The notes beneath the pieces are model-generated. The model worked only from the letters and a program-made list of their open reading frames with translations. It was not told where the DNA came from and ran no database searches. Position numbers and translations under genes: made by a program. A stretch of DNA of 64,000 nt, from the NCBI GenBank assembly GCA_963765875.1, contig CAVXYK010000025.1:124001-188000 (forward strand), in the 5' to 3' direction. Shown one piece after another: positions 50,122-58,648 of this stretch. Source of the DNA: JAWKOK01 sp963765875 (GTDB lineage: Bacteria; Chloroflexota; Anaerolineae; Caldilineales; Caldilineaceae). How positions within the stretch are numbered: position 1 is the stretch's first letter; every line of letters begins with the position of its first letter.

Positions 50122-52065
50122 ATGAGTGGGATATGCGGGATCTTCAATCTGAATGGGGCGCCCGTCACGCGTTTTGAAATGCAGAACATGGCTGCCACAC
50201 TACAACGCCGTGGTCCCGATGAGACAGGCACTTGGCATCAGGGTTCAGTGGGTCTAGGCCACACGATGTTGAGGACGACGCCGGAACAACTGTATGAGCA
50301 TCCACCGGTGGTAAATCGGCGAGGTGATTTGGTCATTACCGCCGACGTACGGCTGGATAACCGCTATGAACTGATCGATTTGCTGGGTCTGATCAATAGT
50401 CAGCCAGGGGAGATAGGTGATCATGCACTGATCCTGCATGCCTACGAGAAGTGGGGTGAGGATTGTCCGACCAAACTAATGGGCGCATTCGCATTCGCCA
50501 TCTGGGACAGGAAAAAACAGACGCTATTCTGCGCCCGGGATCATTTTGGTATTAGACCCTTCTACTATCATCATTCGGACGGGCGTTTCTTTGCCTTTGC
50601 ATCGGAGCCGCGTGCCATTCTCGTATTGCCTCAGACGCCCTGTCACATCAACGAGGGGCGAATCGCTGATTTCCTAATCACGCAGTTAGAGGGCATCGAC
50701 AAGACCAGCACGTTTTTTGAGAAAATCTATCGATTGCCGCCGGCTCACACATTGATGGTCACGCGACAGGGAGTACGCCGGCACCAATATTGGACACTGG
50801 AACCCGCGGCCGAGCTGCGCTTATCCTCTGACGAGGAGTATGCGGAAGCGTTTCTCGACATATTCACACAGGCAGTGTCTTGCCGATTGCGCGGGACTGG
50901 CCGTGTCGGATCCATGCTCAGCGGAGGCATGGACTCCGGATCAGTTGTAGCTGTGGCAAGCGCGTTACAGGCTGAGACGGGACGGGGGCCAATCCCTACA
51001 TTTTCCGCTGTTGCGCCTCATGGTACGGACTGCGTAGAGACGCGTACCATCTATGCTGCGCAAACAATGGACGGCCTGGATCCACGTGTTGTGACACATG
51101 GGCAGTGGGATCAACTGCTGCCTGATTTACAGAAGCAGGAATGGGATCTGGATGAGCCTTTTGATGGTCATATGACGTTGGTACGAGCGATCTATCTTGA
51201 CGCTCGTCGCCACGGGGTCAATGTTGTGCTTGACGGCATTGATGGTGATACTATATTGTCCGAAGGTAGTCATATCGCGCGATTGCTGCGCAGCGCGCGC
51301 TGGATGACGGCTTATCAGGAAGCTGTTGGACAAAATCGATTTTGGTGCGGCGGATATCCGCCAGCTCCTTATCTTTACAGTAGCGTGATCCAGGCATTCG
51401 CTCCGAATCGGGTACGGCGCTTGCGCCGCTTGCACCATTCGCGCAGCAGTAAAGCCCGAGCTGAAACCAATATTCGCACCTCCATCATCAACCCCGACTT
51501 TGCGCGACGCGTCTTCCTAACAGAACGGCTAGAGAGGCTGGATTCACATCGCCAACCGCAACACCGGCAGAGTCTACCGGCGGAACGCGCAAAGGCCGTT
51601 GACCACCCATACCTGACTGTTGGCGTAGAACGCTACAATCGTGTGGCATCTGCGCTGGGAGTTGAGCCTCGCCATCCCTTCCTCGACCGCCGGCTGGTCG
51701 ATTTTAGTCTCTCGCTGCCGGGGGAACAGAAACTGAGTCAGGGCTGGCCGAAGATTATTTTGCGCCGTGCCATGGCCGGGCGGCTGCCTGAGGAGGTGCG
51801 ATGGCGGCGTGGGAAGGAACATCTTGGATGGGCCTTCACCGCAGATCTGATGTCTACGATGCAGACCAGCGTTCGATCGATCATCGACGACAATATGGAT
51901 ATGTTGTCCGAGTACGTTCACGAAGAGAAGCTTCGGGAAATGTGCCGTAGTTATTTTGAGCAAGGTGACCCGACACAGGAAGAGACGGTCTACGAAGCGG
52001 CCCATCTGGCCGAATGGTTGTCGCGCCCGATTGGGCCAACTTCCTTTGTCATCAAGAGCTCGTAG
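50122..52065 (+). CDS. Lasso cyclase, asparagine synthase-like (C protein)
   Basis: The start MSGICGIFNLNG at 50122 is preferred over 50083, as AAGGA precedes it. The 647-residue protein has an N-terminal class II glutaminase-like domain (MQNMAATLQRRGPDETGTWH, ITADVRLDNRYELI, CARDHFGIRPFYYH). The C-terminal ATP-binding AsnB domain follows, with the PP-loop GSMLSGGMDSGSVVAVASAL and EPRHPFLDRRLVDFSLSLPG. The glutaminase Cys is not at position 2 (it follows Ser-Gly-Ile), as in other lasso cyclases that do not need ammonia. It activates the side-chain carboxylate of the ring Glu/Asp with ATP and closes the macrolactam. Confidence 0.95.
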   Translation: MSGICGIFNLNGAPVTRFEMQNMAATLQRRGPDETGTWHQGSVGLGHTMLRTTPEQLYEHPPVVNRRGDLVITADVRLDNRYELIDLLGLINSQPGEIGDHALILHAYEKWGEDCPTKLMGAFAFAIWDRKKQTLFCARDHFGIRPFYYHHSDGRFFAFASEPRAILVLPQTPCHINEGRIADFLITQLEGIDKTSTFFEKIYRLPPAHTLMVTRQGVRRHQYWTLEPAAELRLSSDEEYAEAFLDIFTQAVSCRLRGTGRVGSMLSGGMDSGSVVAVASALQAETGRGPIPTFSAVAPHGTDCVETRTIYAAQTMDGLDPRVVTHGQWDQLLPDLQKQEWDLDEPFDGHMTLVRAIYLDARRHGVNVVLDGIDGDTILSEGSHIARLLRSARWMTAYQEAVGQNRFWCGGYPPAPYLYSSVIQAFAPNRVRRLRRLHHSRSSKARAETNIRTSIINPDFARRVFLTERLERLDSHRQPQHRQSLPAERAKAVDHPYLTVGVERYNRVASALGVEPRHPFLDRRLVDFSLSLPGEQKLSQGWPKIILRRAMAGRLPEEVRWRRGKEHLGWAFTADLMSTMQTSVRSIIDDNMDMLSEYVHEEKLREMCRSYFEQGDPTQEETVYEAAHLAEWLSRPIGPTSFVIKSS

Positions 52066-52163
52066 TCGTTGCATTTGAACCAGGAATTTGCTCTTCTTGA
52101 GTATCCTTATTCCAATCGTATTCATCGCTTCCTGCCTGGTCTCGGCCCTATCTGGAGATAAAA

Positions 52164-52331
52164 ATGTCCGATGACACCCGAAATCAAAGCATCATAAATG
52201 TGGCAGAACAACCTCGACCCTATCACGCTCCTCAGCTCTACGTTTACGGGTCGCTGCGCTTATTGACTGCCGGTGGTTCAAATGACAGACCAGAAGGGAG
52301 CGGAAAAGGAAACAGGAACAAGCGGCCTTAA
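52164..52331 (+). CDS. Lasso precursor peptide (55 aa), predicted
   Basis: ATG 52164 has a GGAG seven bases upstream. The 55-residue peptide has a leader with the recognition motif YHAPQLYVYGSLRLLTA (YxxPxLxxxGxLxxLT) and Thr at position -2. The predicted core is GGSNDRPEGSGKGNRNKRP: Gly1 and Glu8 would form an eight-residue macrolactam, leaving an 11-residue tail rich in Gly, Lys, Arg and Asn. The alternative Asp5 is too close to Gly1. The core is very basic and has no aromatic plugs (Arg15, Lys17 or Arg18 could serve). It lies between the cyclase and kinase genes. Recognition is from motifs only, but fits at every position. Confidence 0.88.
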   Translation: MSDDTRNQSIINVAEQPRPYHAPQLYVYGSLRLLTAGGSNDRPEGSGKGNRNKRP

Positions 52332-52377
52332 GGCAATGTGGGTGCTTCGTACGAAAACACTGTCCAAATGGTAACAT

Positions 52378-53352
52378 ATGGCCCTTTATCGATACGCAGA
52401 CTTGACGATATCGAGCACGCTGAGCATCCCTGAACTCTCCGTTGCCGACATCGGCCAGACAGACAACCTGATATTCACCTACAGGTACCCAGCCTCCACA
52501 CCGCCTGAGCCGAAAACTGCGGAGTGGATCCACGATTGGAAAAACGAAGTCGGCGTGCCGACACTCTTGCTTGCCAGAACCTGTTGGGGGTACCTACTGC
52601 GTTTCCCCGCTCTGGCGGACTTCCACATTCTGGCTAACAGCAGATCTATCGAGGTGTGGGCATTGCCTGAGACCACTGAGGCGACACTGCGGCACCTGAT
52701 TTTAGAACAAGTGTTGCCACGCCTAGTGGCGCATCAACACCGGGTAGTGCTGCATGCCGGAGCATCGCGTGTCGGTGACCGGGCTATCGCATTTGTTGGT
52801 CCGACGGGCTCCGGAAAGTCAACGCTTGCGGCCAGTCTGTACAGGGCCGGCTACCCGCTGCTATCAGATGATGCGCTGATTTTGGATCAGCCTGGGGGCG
52901 GCGTCCTGGTTTGTCCGACCTATTCCGGCTTGCGTCTGTGGCCGAATGCGGTCGACAACCTGTTTATGAAGACGCCCGCCTTCGAACCCATGGCCCAATA
53001 CTCGTCCAAGCTGCGTGTTGATATTGGTGTCAGCACAGGGGAAACTGTCGCAAGTTCGTGGTTGCCATTGGCTGCGTTGTTCGTATTGGAATCGGCAATC
53101 GAGGTGGCCACTTCTAGCGTCTCGATTGCGCCGATGCCCCAACGCCAAGCGTGCATGGCGCTCATAGCGAACGGCTTTCAACTGGATGTCACCGACAAAC
53201 GACGTGCGGCCGCGATGTTCGCCGACGCCAGTAAGATGGTGGCAGAACTGCCAACATTTACATTGAGATACCCCCGCGACTTTGCCAGATTGCCGGAAGT
53301 ACATGCCGCCATCCTAGAAGCTTGTCGGAGTGACACCAAAGTGGGACGCTGA
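52378..53352 (+). CDS. HprK-related kinase of the lasso cluster
   Basis: The 324-residue protein has a variable N-terminal domain, then an HPr-kinase-like P-loop (DRAIAFVGPTGSGKSTLAAS) with LYRAGYPLLSDDALILDQPG (Asp pair of the Walker-B/catalytic site), and a C-terminal helical region. Homologues (ThcoK, PsmK type) phosphorylate the C-terminal Ser of paeninodin-like lasso peptides. The present core ends in Pro and has Ser only at positions 3 and 10, so the target must differ if the kinase is active. It starts 46 bp after the precursor gene. It has no transmembrane helix. Confidence 0.85.
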   Translation: MALYRYADLTISSTLSIPELSVADIGQTDNLIFTYRYPASTPPEPKTAEWIHDWKNEVGVPTLLLARTCWGYLLRFPALADFHILANSRSIEVWALPETTEATLRHLILEQVLPRLVAHQHRVVLHAGASRVGDRAIAFVGPTGSGKSTLAASLYRAGYPLLSDDALILDQPGGGVLVCPTYSGLRLWPNAVDNLFMKTPAFEPMAQYSSKLRVDIGVSTGETVASSWLPLAALFVLESAIEVATSSVSIAPMPQRQACMALIANGFQLDVTDKRRAAAMFADASKMVAELPTFTLRYPRDFARLPEVHAAILEACRSDTKVGR

Positions 53353-53375
53353 CTGCAAGCAGCTGGAGCAATCAC

Positions 53376-54534
53376 ATGTCTGAAACCACAAGCTATAGCC
53401 TGACCAGCTACGGCGACATGATTACCGAAAGACCACGAATGGCGCCCTACGTACAGGCATTGCGCAAGGCTGTGGAGCCCGGCGACGTGGTGCTGGACAT
53501 CGGCGCCGGCACCGGTATCTTCTCCCTGATCGCCTGTCAGTTGGGTGCAGGATGCGTGCATGCCATCGAACCGGATGAGGCCATTCAGGTGGCCAGAAGA
53601 AGCGCCCAAGCCAACGGCTATGCTGATCGCATCGTATTTCATCAGACACTTTCCACAGACGTGACTTTGCCGGAGCGCGAACGTGATCGTCTCGGATTTG
53701 CGTGGCGTTCTCCCACTCCTCCAACATCATATTCCTTCTATTGTTGATGCCCGGCGCCGCCTTCTCGCACCGGGAGGGCGACTCATCCCAACAAAGGATA
53801 GGCTCTGGGCAACCCTGGTGGACACGCCCGAAGTGTACCAAACTTTCGAGACGCCGTGGCTGAACAATGAATATGGACTGGACATGAGCGCCGGCCATCC
53901 GTTGGCGATCAGCTCTTGGATGAGGACGCATTCGAAGCCGGACCAGGTATTGGTACCACCCCAGGTTTGGTCCACGTTGGACTACCAGACCATTGATTCC
54001 GCTGACGTGAGCGGGGGACTGACATGGACGGTCGAGCATAATGGAACTGCCCATGGCATCATACTCTGGTTCGATACGGATCTCTACGAAGGCCTAGGGT
54101 TCTCGAATGCGCCAGGGCTACCCGAGCTCATCTATGGGCATGCGTTTTTCCCATTGGAGCAGCCGATATCGCTGGATGCTGGAGACCAGATCGACCTTCG
54201 ATTGAAGGCGAACCTAGTGGAAGGCGACTATATCTGGCGATGGGACACACGGATCACAGATGGAGGGAGCAGCCAGGTGAAAGCCGACTTCCGTCAGTCG
54301 ACCTTCTACGGCACATCCGTCGATCCGAGGGGTCTTCACAAGCAGACCAGCGGTTTCACCCCGTCCGTCAACCAGCAGGGACAACTCGACCGCTTGACTC
54401 TCAACTTGATGGATGGAAACCATTCTCTCGGCAAAATTGCTGAGGCGATTATCCAACGCTTCCCAGGGATGTTTCCAGACTGGGAACATGCATTGGCACA
54501 TGTTGGCACGCTTTCCAAGAAATATAGCCGCTGA
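53376..54534 (+). CDS. PRMT-like methyltransferase with PqqD-like C-terminus (one frameshift)
   Basis: The N-terminal YGDMITERPRMAPYVQALRK and SAM-binding motif I VVLDIGAGTGIFSLIA, plus CVHAIEPDEAI, mark a class I methyltransferase of the PRMT group. After a shift near 53675 it continues with ANVIVSDLRGVLPLLQHHIP and DARRRLLAPGGRLIP. A beta-barrel-like domain and a C-terminal segment follow (LDRLTLNLMDGNHSLGKIAE, FPDWEHALAHVGTLSKKY) that resembles a PqqD/RRE fold. In RiPP clusters such an end could bind the leader. The PRMT double-Glu loop has SDLRG here, so the methylated atom could be an Arg, a carboxylate or other. The frameshift is probably an error. Confidence 0.8.
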
Positions 54535-54611
54535 CAGGTCTGTTTCCCTCGATTTTTGGGACGTAACGCGTAGAACCCGATCCTCGCCGGGCAACTTCAT
54601 CAAGGTTCATC

Positions 54612-54755
54612 ATGCCCAGTGACTTCATCTTCGGCAACAGCGACGGCGTCCAGATGATCCCCGAGGCGCTGGTCGACGATGCGTTGTTGCGGGTCGAGAA
54701 GACCTTCGAGAAACAGAACAAGGAGAGGGGGCCTTGCCTCCGGGATGCCGATTGA
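54612..54755 (+). CDS. Possible 47-aa peptide at end of lasso cluster
   Basis: A short frame from ATG 54612 begins MPSDFIFGNSDGVQMIPEAL and runs through LRVEKTFEKQNKERGPC to a stop at 54755. It lies 77 bp after the methyltransferase on the same strand. No leader motif or known domain is seen, and the ribosome-binding site is weak. It could be a small gene of the cluster or chance. Confidence 0.3.
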   Translation: MPSDFIFGNSDGVQMIPEALVDDALLRVEKTFEKQNKERGPCLRDAD

Positions 54756-54887
54756 CAAAGTCTACCGAGGCTACGGAATGTTATGGGCAATCAGCGAGAC
54801 AGGGCATTGCGACGGCGACGCTTGGCTAGGGGCCTAACACCATTGTTGTCTACGCTATTGCTTCCGGCGCTTGCTTCGGCTCCGATT

Positions 54888-56590
54888 TCATTCCCGCCCA
54901 GCTGATCGCCAGCGCTTTGCTCGGATCTTACCAGTGGCACGATCTTCGCGATACCCATACTTGGCGTAATAATACTGATAATGACCCATATCTCTAGCTT
55001 TGACCTGGTTCAGAACCGGGGCGAGTACGTTAGCTCCTACTCGTTGGAGCGCCTCTCGAGTCTTGATAATCATGTCTCGACGTGTAGCGCCAGCCTTGAC
55101 CACCTGGATGGTTGCATCTGCTCGAGCAGCCATAATCACAGCATCGGTCACGGTCAGGGCCGGCGGGGTATCCCAAATGATGATGTCGGCTTGCGCCTCA
55201 ATGGCATCAAATACCGTCGATCCCCAGGATGTTCCGAGCAACTCAGCTGGATCGGGCGGAATCGGCCCACTTGTCAAAATGTGCAAAGATTCAACCGGCC
55301 CAGGCTGAAGATATTGCTCGATGACAGATGCCGAAGTACCATCCGCATCGATCATGAGATTGCTTAGGCCCGGTTGCTTAGGGATATGAAAACGTTGATG
55401 TACGGTCGGCCGACGCAGATCGGCATCGATGAGGATAACCCGCTGACCCAATTGGGCAAATGCCACGGCCAGATTTGCAGCGACCACGCTTTTGCCTTCA
55501 GAAGGACCAGCGCTGGTAACGACAAGACTATGCAGTTGTTGACCAGCTCCACTAAAGCGCAGATTCGTTAGTAAGGCACGAATGGCCTCAGCCGTCGGCG
55601 AACGGGGCTGTGTCAAGTAGACCACGTCTGCGGCCACATCCTCCCCGCTGACAGATTGGGGCGAATCAACGTCAATGGTGGCCAGAACACCCAGAGGAGA
55701 CTGCCCGGTAAGCATTTCCATCTCTTCTGAGCTGCGGACAGTATAGTCCAAATAGTCCAAGCCAATTGCAAGCCCAACCCCAGCACCAACGCTGCCGCAA
55801 GAGCGTAGAGCATCGTATTCCGATTTGTTGAATTGACTGGATTCATCGGCAACTTGGCCGCTTCAGCAATGGTAACGTTCGTAAACTGGCTCTCATCGAT
55901 CGGCGGACGCAATTCGACCTGGCCAATCATGATCTGCATGAGGGTACTTTCATATTCACTCAATCGGGACTGTGTGGCAGCCAGTAGTTCATCGCGCGTC
56001 GCAGTTGGCGGCTGTGCATTCAGTCGCTCGACCTCGCTACGAAGGCCGTTGACCTGTTCCTCGTAATAGCTGCGTTCCCGCTCCAGCTTCTCAGTCAGTA
56101 GGGCGTTGACATTGTCGACATCCCCAGTGCTACGACGAGCGACCACGTCGGCTCGCTGTTGAGCTACATTCTGACGAATGAAGTTGTTGGCGATGGCAGT
56201 CGCCAACAATTGAGCCTCCTCGGGCGAGCCGGCCGTGGCGACAATCTCGAAAAATTGCGTGCCTTCAATCATACGTGCCTGAACTGCCCCGATGAGGCCA
56301 CTGGCCGACATGTTGAGTTGTTCAGTCTCGATGACGCTTTCGGCAAATGTTTCGGTCCGCAGATAGTAGATGTACGTCTCGGCTAGTTGAGCAGAGGCGG
56401 CTGCCGGCGAATCCGCGTAATAGACTTCACTGAAATTGGACGCAGGACTGAGCAGCAGGACCACTTTGCTGCGATAGTAGAGAGGTTGATTCATTGTCTG
56501 ATAAGTATAGGCAACCATACTCGTCACGACCACCAACACGATCAACCACCAGCGTTTGAGTACAATTTTCGTATATCGTTCTAGTTGCAT
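54888..56590 (-). CDS. Wzz/BY-kinase polysaccharide co-polymerase (one frameshift)
   Basis: The N-terminal part (from 56590) has a membrane helix (WWLIVLVVVTSMVAYTY), a Wzz periplasmic domain with coiled coil, and the second helix (NTMLYALAAALVLGLGL). After a shift near 55780 (restoring GLAIGLDYLDYTVRSSEEME), the tyrosine-kinase domain follows. It has Walker A VVTSAGPSEGKSVVAANLAV, Walker A' VILIDADLRRPTV, Walker B IIIWDTPPA, and a Tyr-rich end (HYQYYYAKYGYRED). This is a Wzc-type BY-kinase that controls capsule or exopolysaccharide chain length. The LMW phosphatase at 48661 is its likely antagonist. It converges with the lasso cluster. Confidence 0.9.
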
Positions 56591-56794
56591 ATCGCTCGGC
56601 TTCTAAACAAGAGTGCAGAGATCGTTCCTCCGTCAACGGTCCGCAGATCGTACCTTGGCACGCGCCAATCGTCAAGCTGTCTCGTCTGCTCGCTCTCTGC
56701 ACTCAGGGCAACTGCGCCTAATTTGCAGAGCGAGGCGTCGCTCTGACAGGATTGGTCAATGTGAAGAATCGGTGAATGAGAGGTAATAAAAAAC

Positions 56795-56823
56795 AGGAGA
56801 TCGGGCGAGATGCCCAACCTCCT
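56795..56823 (-). terminator. Terminator of the PFOR operon
   Basis: AGGAG/CTCCT arms enclose an inner GGGC/GCCC stem. T-runs on both sides make it bidirectional; on the minus strand TGTTTTTTATT follows. It lies 24 bp after the stop of the PFOR gene. Confidence 0.75.
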
Positions 56824-56847
56824 ATTTTTTTGTTCTTTCTATGCGAA

Positions 56848-58470
56848 CTAGCGAATCCCCGCCATCTCCTGGAGCAGATGCCAGTTCGCCAGACGATCGG
56901 CCTGGGAACGCAACAGCGTCTCCGAGGGGTTGCCTTCTTTGTCGAACTGCTTGCGGAAGCGGCCTTCGCTACGGGCGAAGGTGACGAAGTCGATGGTCTC
57001 ACCGGTCTTCTTGATGGTGTACCAGTCGTCCTTCTGCCCGGGATTGCCGTTGAGGCTCAGGCGATCACGGATGGTGTCGCCGTTGCGCGGATCGTACTGG
57101 AAGACCGGGAAAGCCCGACTTTCCACGGCCAGCTTGGCCTGGTGACGGGCCATATCGTCGGCCACGCCATGCTCCGGCTGACAGGTCGTGAACGTGTTGA
57201 CCACGGCCGGGCCATCGAACGAGGCGGCATCCAGAATCGACTTGTAGAAGTGGTTCGGAATCGAAGCCACAGTCTGGGCCACGTAGGTGTTGGGGTGCAT
57301 CATGGCGATGCGACCCAATTCCTTGCGGGTCTCTTCCTTGCCCGGATGGCTGCTGCCGTAGGCGTACATCTTGGCTTCCTGGCCGGTGAACGACGCCGTG
57401 CTGGTCTGGCCGCCGGTATTGGAATAGACCTGGGTATCCAGGACCAGAACTTTGATGTTCATGCCGCTGGCCAGCAGACGGCTGAGCGACTGGAAGCCAA
57501 TGTCGTTCATGGCCCCATCACCGCCCATGACCCAGAGCTGCTTGTCCTCCCAGCCGTTCTGGTCCCACTTCATGCGGATGCCCATGGCAAAGGCAGGGCC
57601 GTTCTCGAAGAGCGAGTTGCTCCACGGCACGATGTAGGGGTTGTAAGGATAGGTGCTGGCGTAAACAGTGTTGCAGCCGGTGCTGGCAGCGATGCCGATG
57701 TTGTCGGCCCCGTAGACATAGCCCAGGGCAGCCAACCACATGCGAATGACCGAGGCCTCGCCACAGCCGGCGCAGGAGCCCGCGCCGCCCACGTAGAGCA
57801 TGCTCTGCTCGGCCAGCATCATGTCGACCGGCACACGCTCATTGATGTACTCGGCCGGCGTCGGCGGCAGACTGCGGAAGAAGTCGATGCTCTTCTGGTA
57901 GGCAGGCACCGTCGTGTCTTCCTTTTCGATCATGCCCAGGGCATTGTAGCCCAGGTCATCACAGGCCTCGACGCACTCGGCGCAACCCTTACACTTGGTC
58001 GGGTCGATGAAGATGCCAAATTTGCCCGGCGTCTTCTTGCGCCGTTCGGGCACTGTGTAGAACTTGTTGGTCTCGGCAAACTGGTTCGACATGAAGTTGC
58101 GCTCAGCATCATCTTCAATCTTGCCCAACGCACTCTCAAGCTCTTCAACATAGACAACCTTGCCCAGGATCGCCGTATCAGGACATTGGTTGACACAGGT
58201 CATGCAGCCCGTGCAGTTTTCCTGAAAATACTCGGGAATCTCCGGCGCGATATAGCTGAAATCACGCTCAATGCCGGTGCCGGCCGGTATGACCGAACGA
58301 GCCAGCGCCGTATCGGCTTCCAACTCAGACGGGGCACTGCCGTCCTCGTAGCCGTCGAGAATGCGGTTAAAGAAATCCTCCACATCAACAACCGACGGAT
58401 CATAGCCCGGGCTGCCGTTTGCAGTCTTGCTGATTTTTCGAACGTCGTTTAGATCGGTGGTTACACCCAT
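56848..58470 (-). CDS. Pyruvate:ferredoxin oxidoreductase, C-terminal half
   Basis: The 540-residue protein carries the ferredoxin-like domain with two 4Fe-4S motifs (CTGCMTCVNQCPD and CKGCAECVEACDD). The TPP-binding domain follows (GAGSCAGCGEASVIRMWLAA, with VMGGDGAMNDIGFQSLSRLL, DTQVYSNTGGQTSTAS). In most bacteria these are domains V and VI of one 1170-residue NifJ chain. Here they form a separate polypeptide whose first 60 residues (MGVTTDLNDVRKISKTANGS, DPSVVDVEDFFNRIL) act as linker. GAGGAG lies upstream of the start. It works with the N-terminal half gene 179 bp upstream to convert pyruvate and CoA to acetyl-CoA, CO2 and reduced ferredoxin. Confidence 0.93.
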   Translation of the reverse strand: MGVTTDLNDVRKISKTANGSPGYDPSVVDVEDFFNRILDGYEDGSAPSELEADTALARSVIPAGTGIERDFSYIAPEIPEYFQENCTGCMTCVNQCPDTAILGKVVYVEELESALGKIEDDAERNFMSNQFAETNKFYTVPERRKKTPGKFGIFIDPTKCKGCAECVEACDDLGYNALGMIEKEDTTVPAYQKSIDFFRSLPPTPAEYINERVPVDMMLAEQSMLYVGGAGSCAGCGEASVIRMWLAALGYVYGADNIGIAASTGCNTVYASTYPYNPYIVPWSNSLFENGPAFAMGIRMKWDQNGWEDKQLWVMGGDGAMNDIGFQSLSRLLASGMNIKVLVLDTQVYSNTGGQTSTASFTGQEAKMYAYGSSHPGKEETRKELGRIAMMHPNTYVAQTVASIPNHFYKSILDAASFDGPAVVNTFTTCQPEHGVADDMARHQAKLAVESRAFPVFQYDPRNGDTIRDRLSLNGNPGQKDDWYTIKKTGETIDFVTFARSEGRFRKQFDKEGNPSETLLRSQADRLANWHLLQEMAGIR

Positions 58471-58496
58471 TGGTATAGTGCTCCTCTATGAAGAGG

Positions 58497-58645
58497 TGAC
58501 TAGGGATTAGGGAATGGTGATTAGGGATTAGGGAATGGGGTTCGGGAATGGGGAATGGGTCCGAACACGTAGGTCCGAACCCCAACCACCGATTCCGATC
58601 CCCCATTCCCAATCACCAATCACCAATCACCCTTCCCCAATCACC
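58497..58645. repeat. G-rich/C-rich simple repeat forming a long hairpin
   Basis: Tandem variants of GATTAGGGAATGG on the left half are mirrored by CCATTCCC and AATCACC copies on the right half, with GGTCCGAAC/GTCCGAACC near the centre. The 149 bp lie between the two PFOR genes. A related GATTGGGGATCGGGATCGG tract occurs at 46452-46473. It could act as a transcript-stabilising hairpin; this is unproven. Confidence 0.65.
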
Positions 58646-58648
58646 TAC

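Noticed and set aside
54783..54905. Plus-strand peptide with an apparent hydrophobic stretch at the end of the lasso cluster
   Set aside because: It overlaps the C-terminus of the BY-kinase, has no ribosome-binding site and no lasso features.
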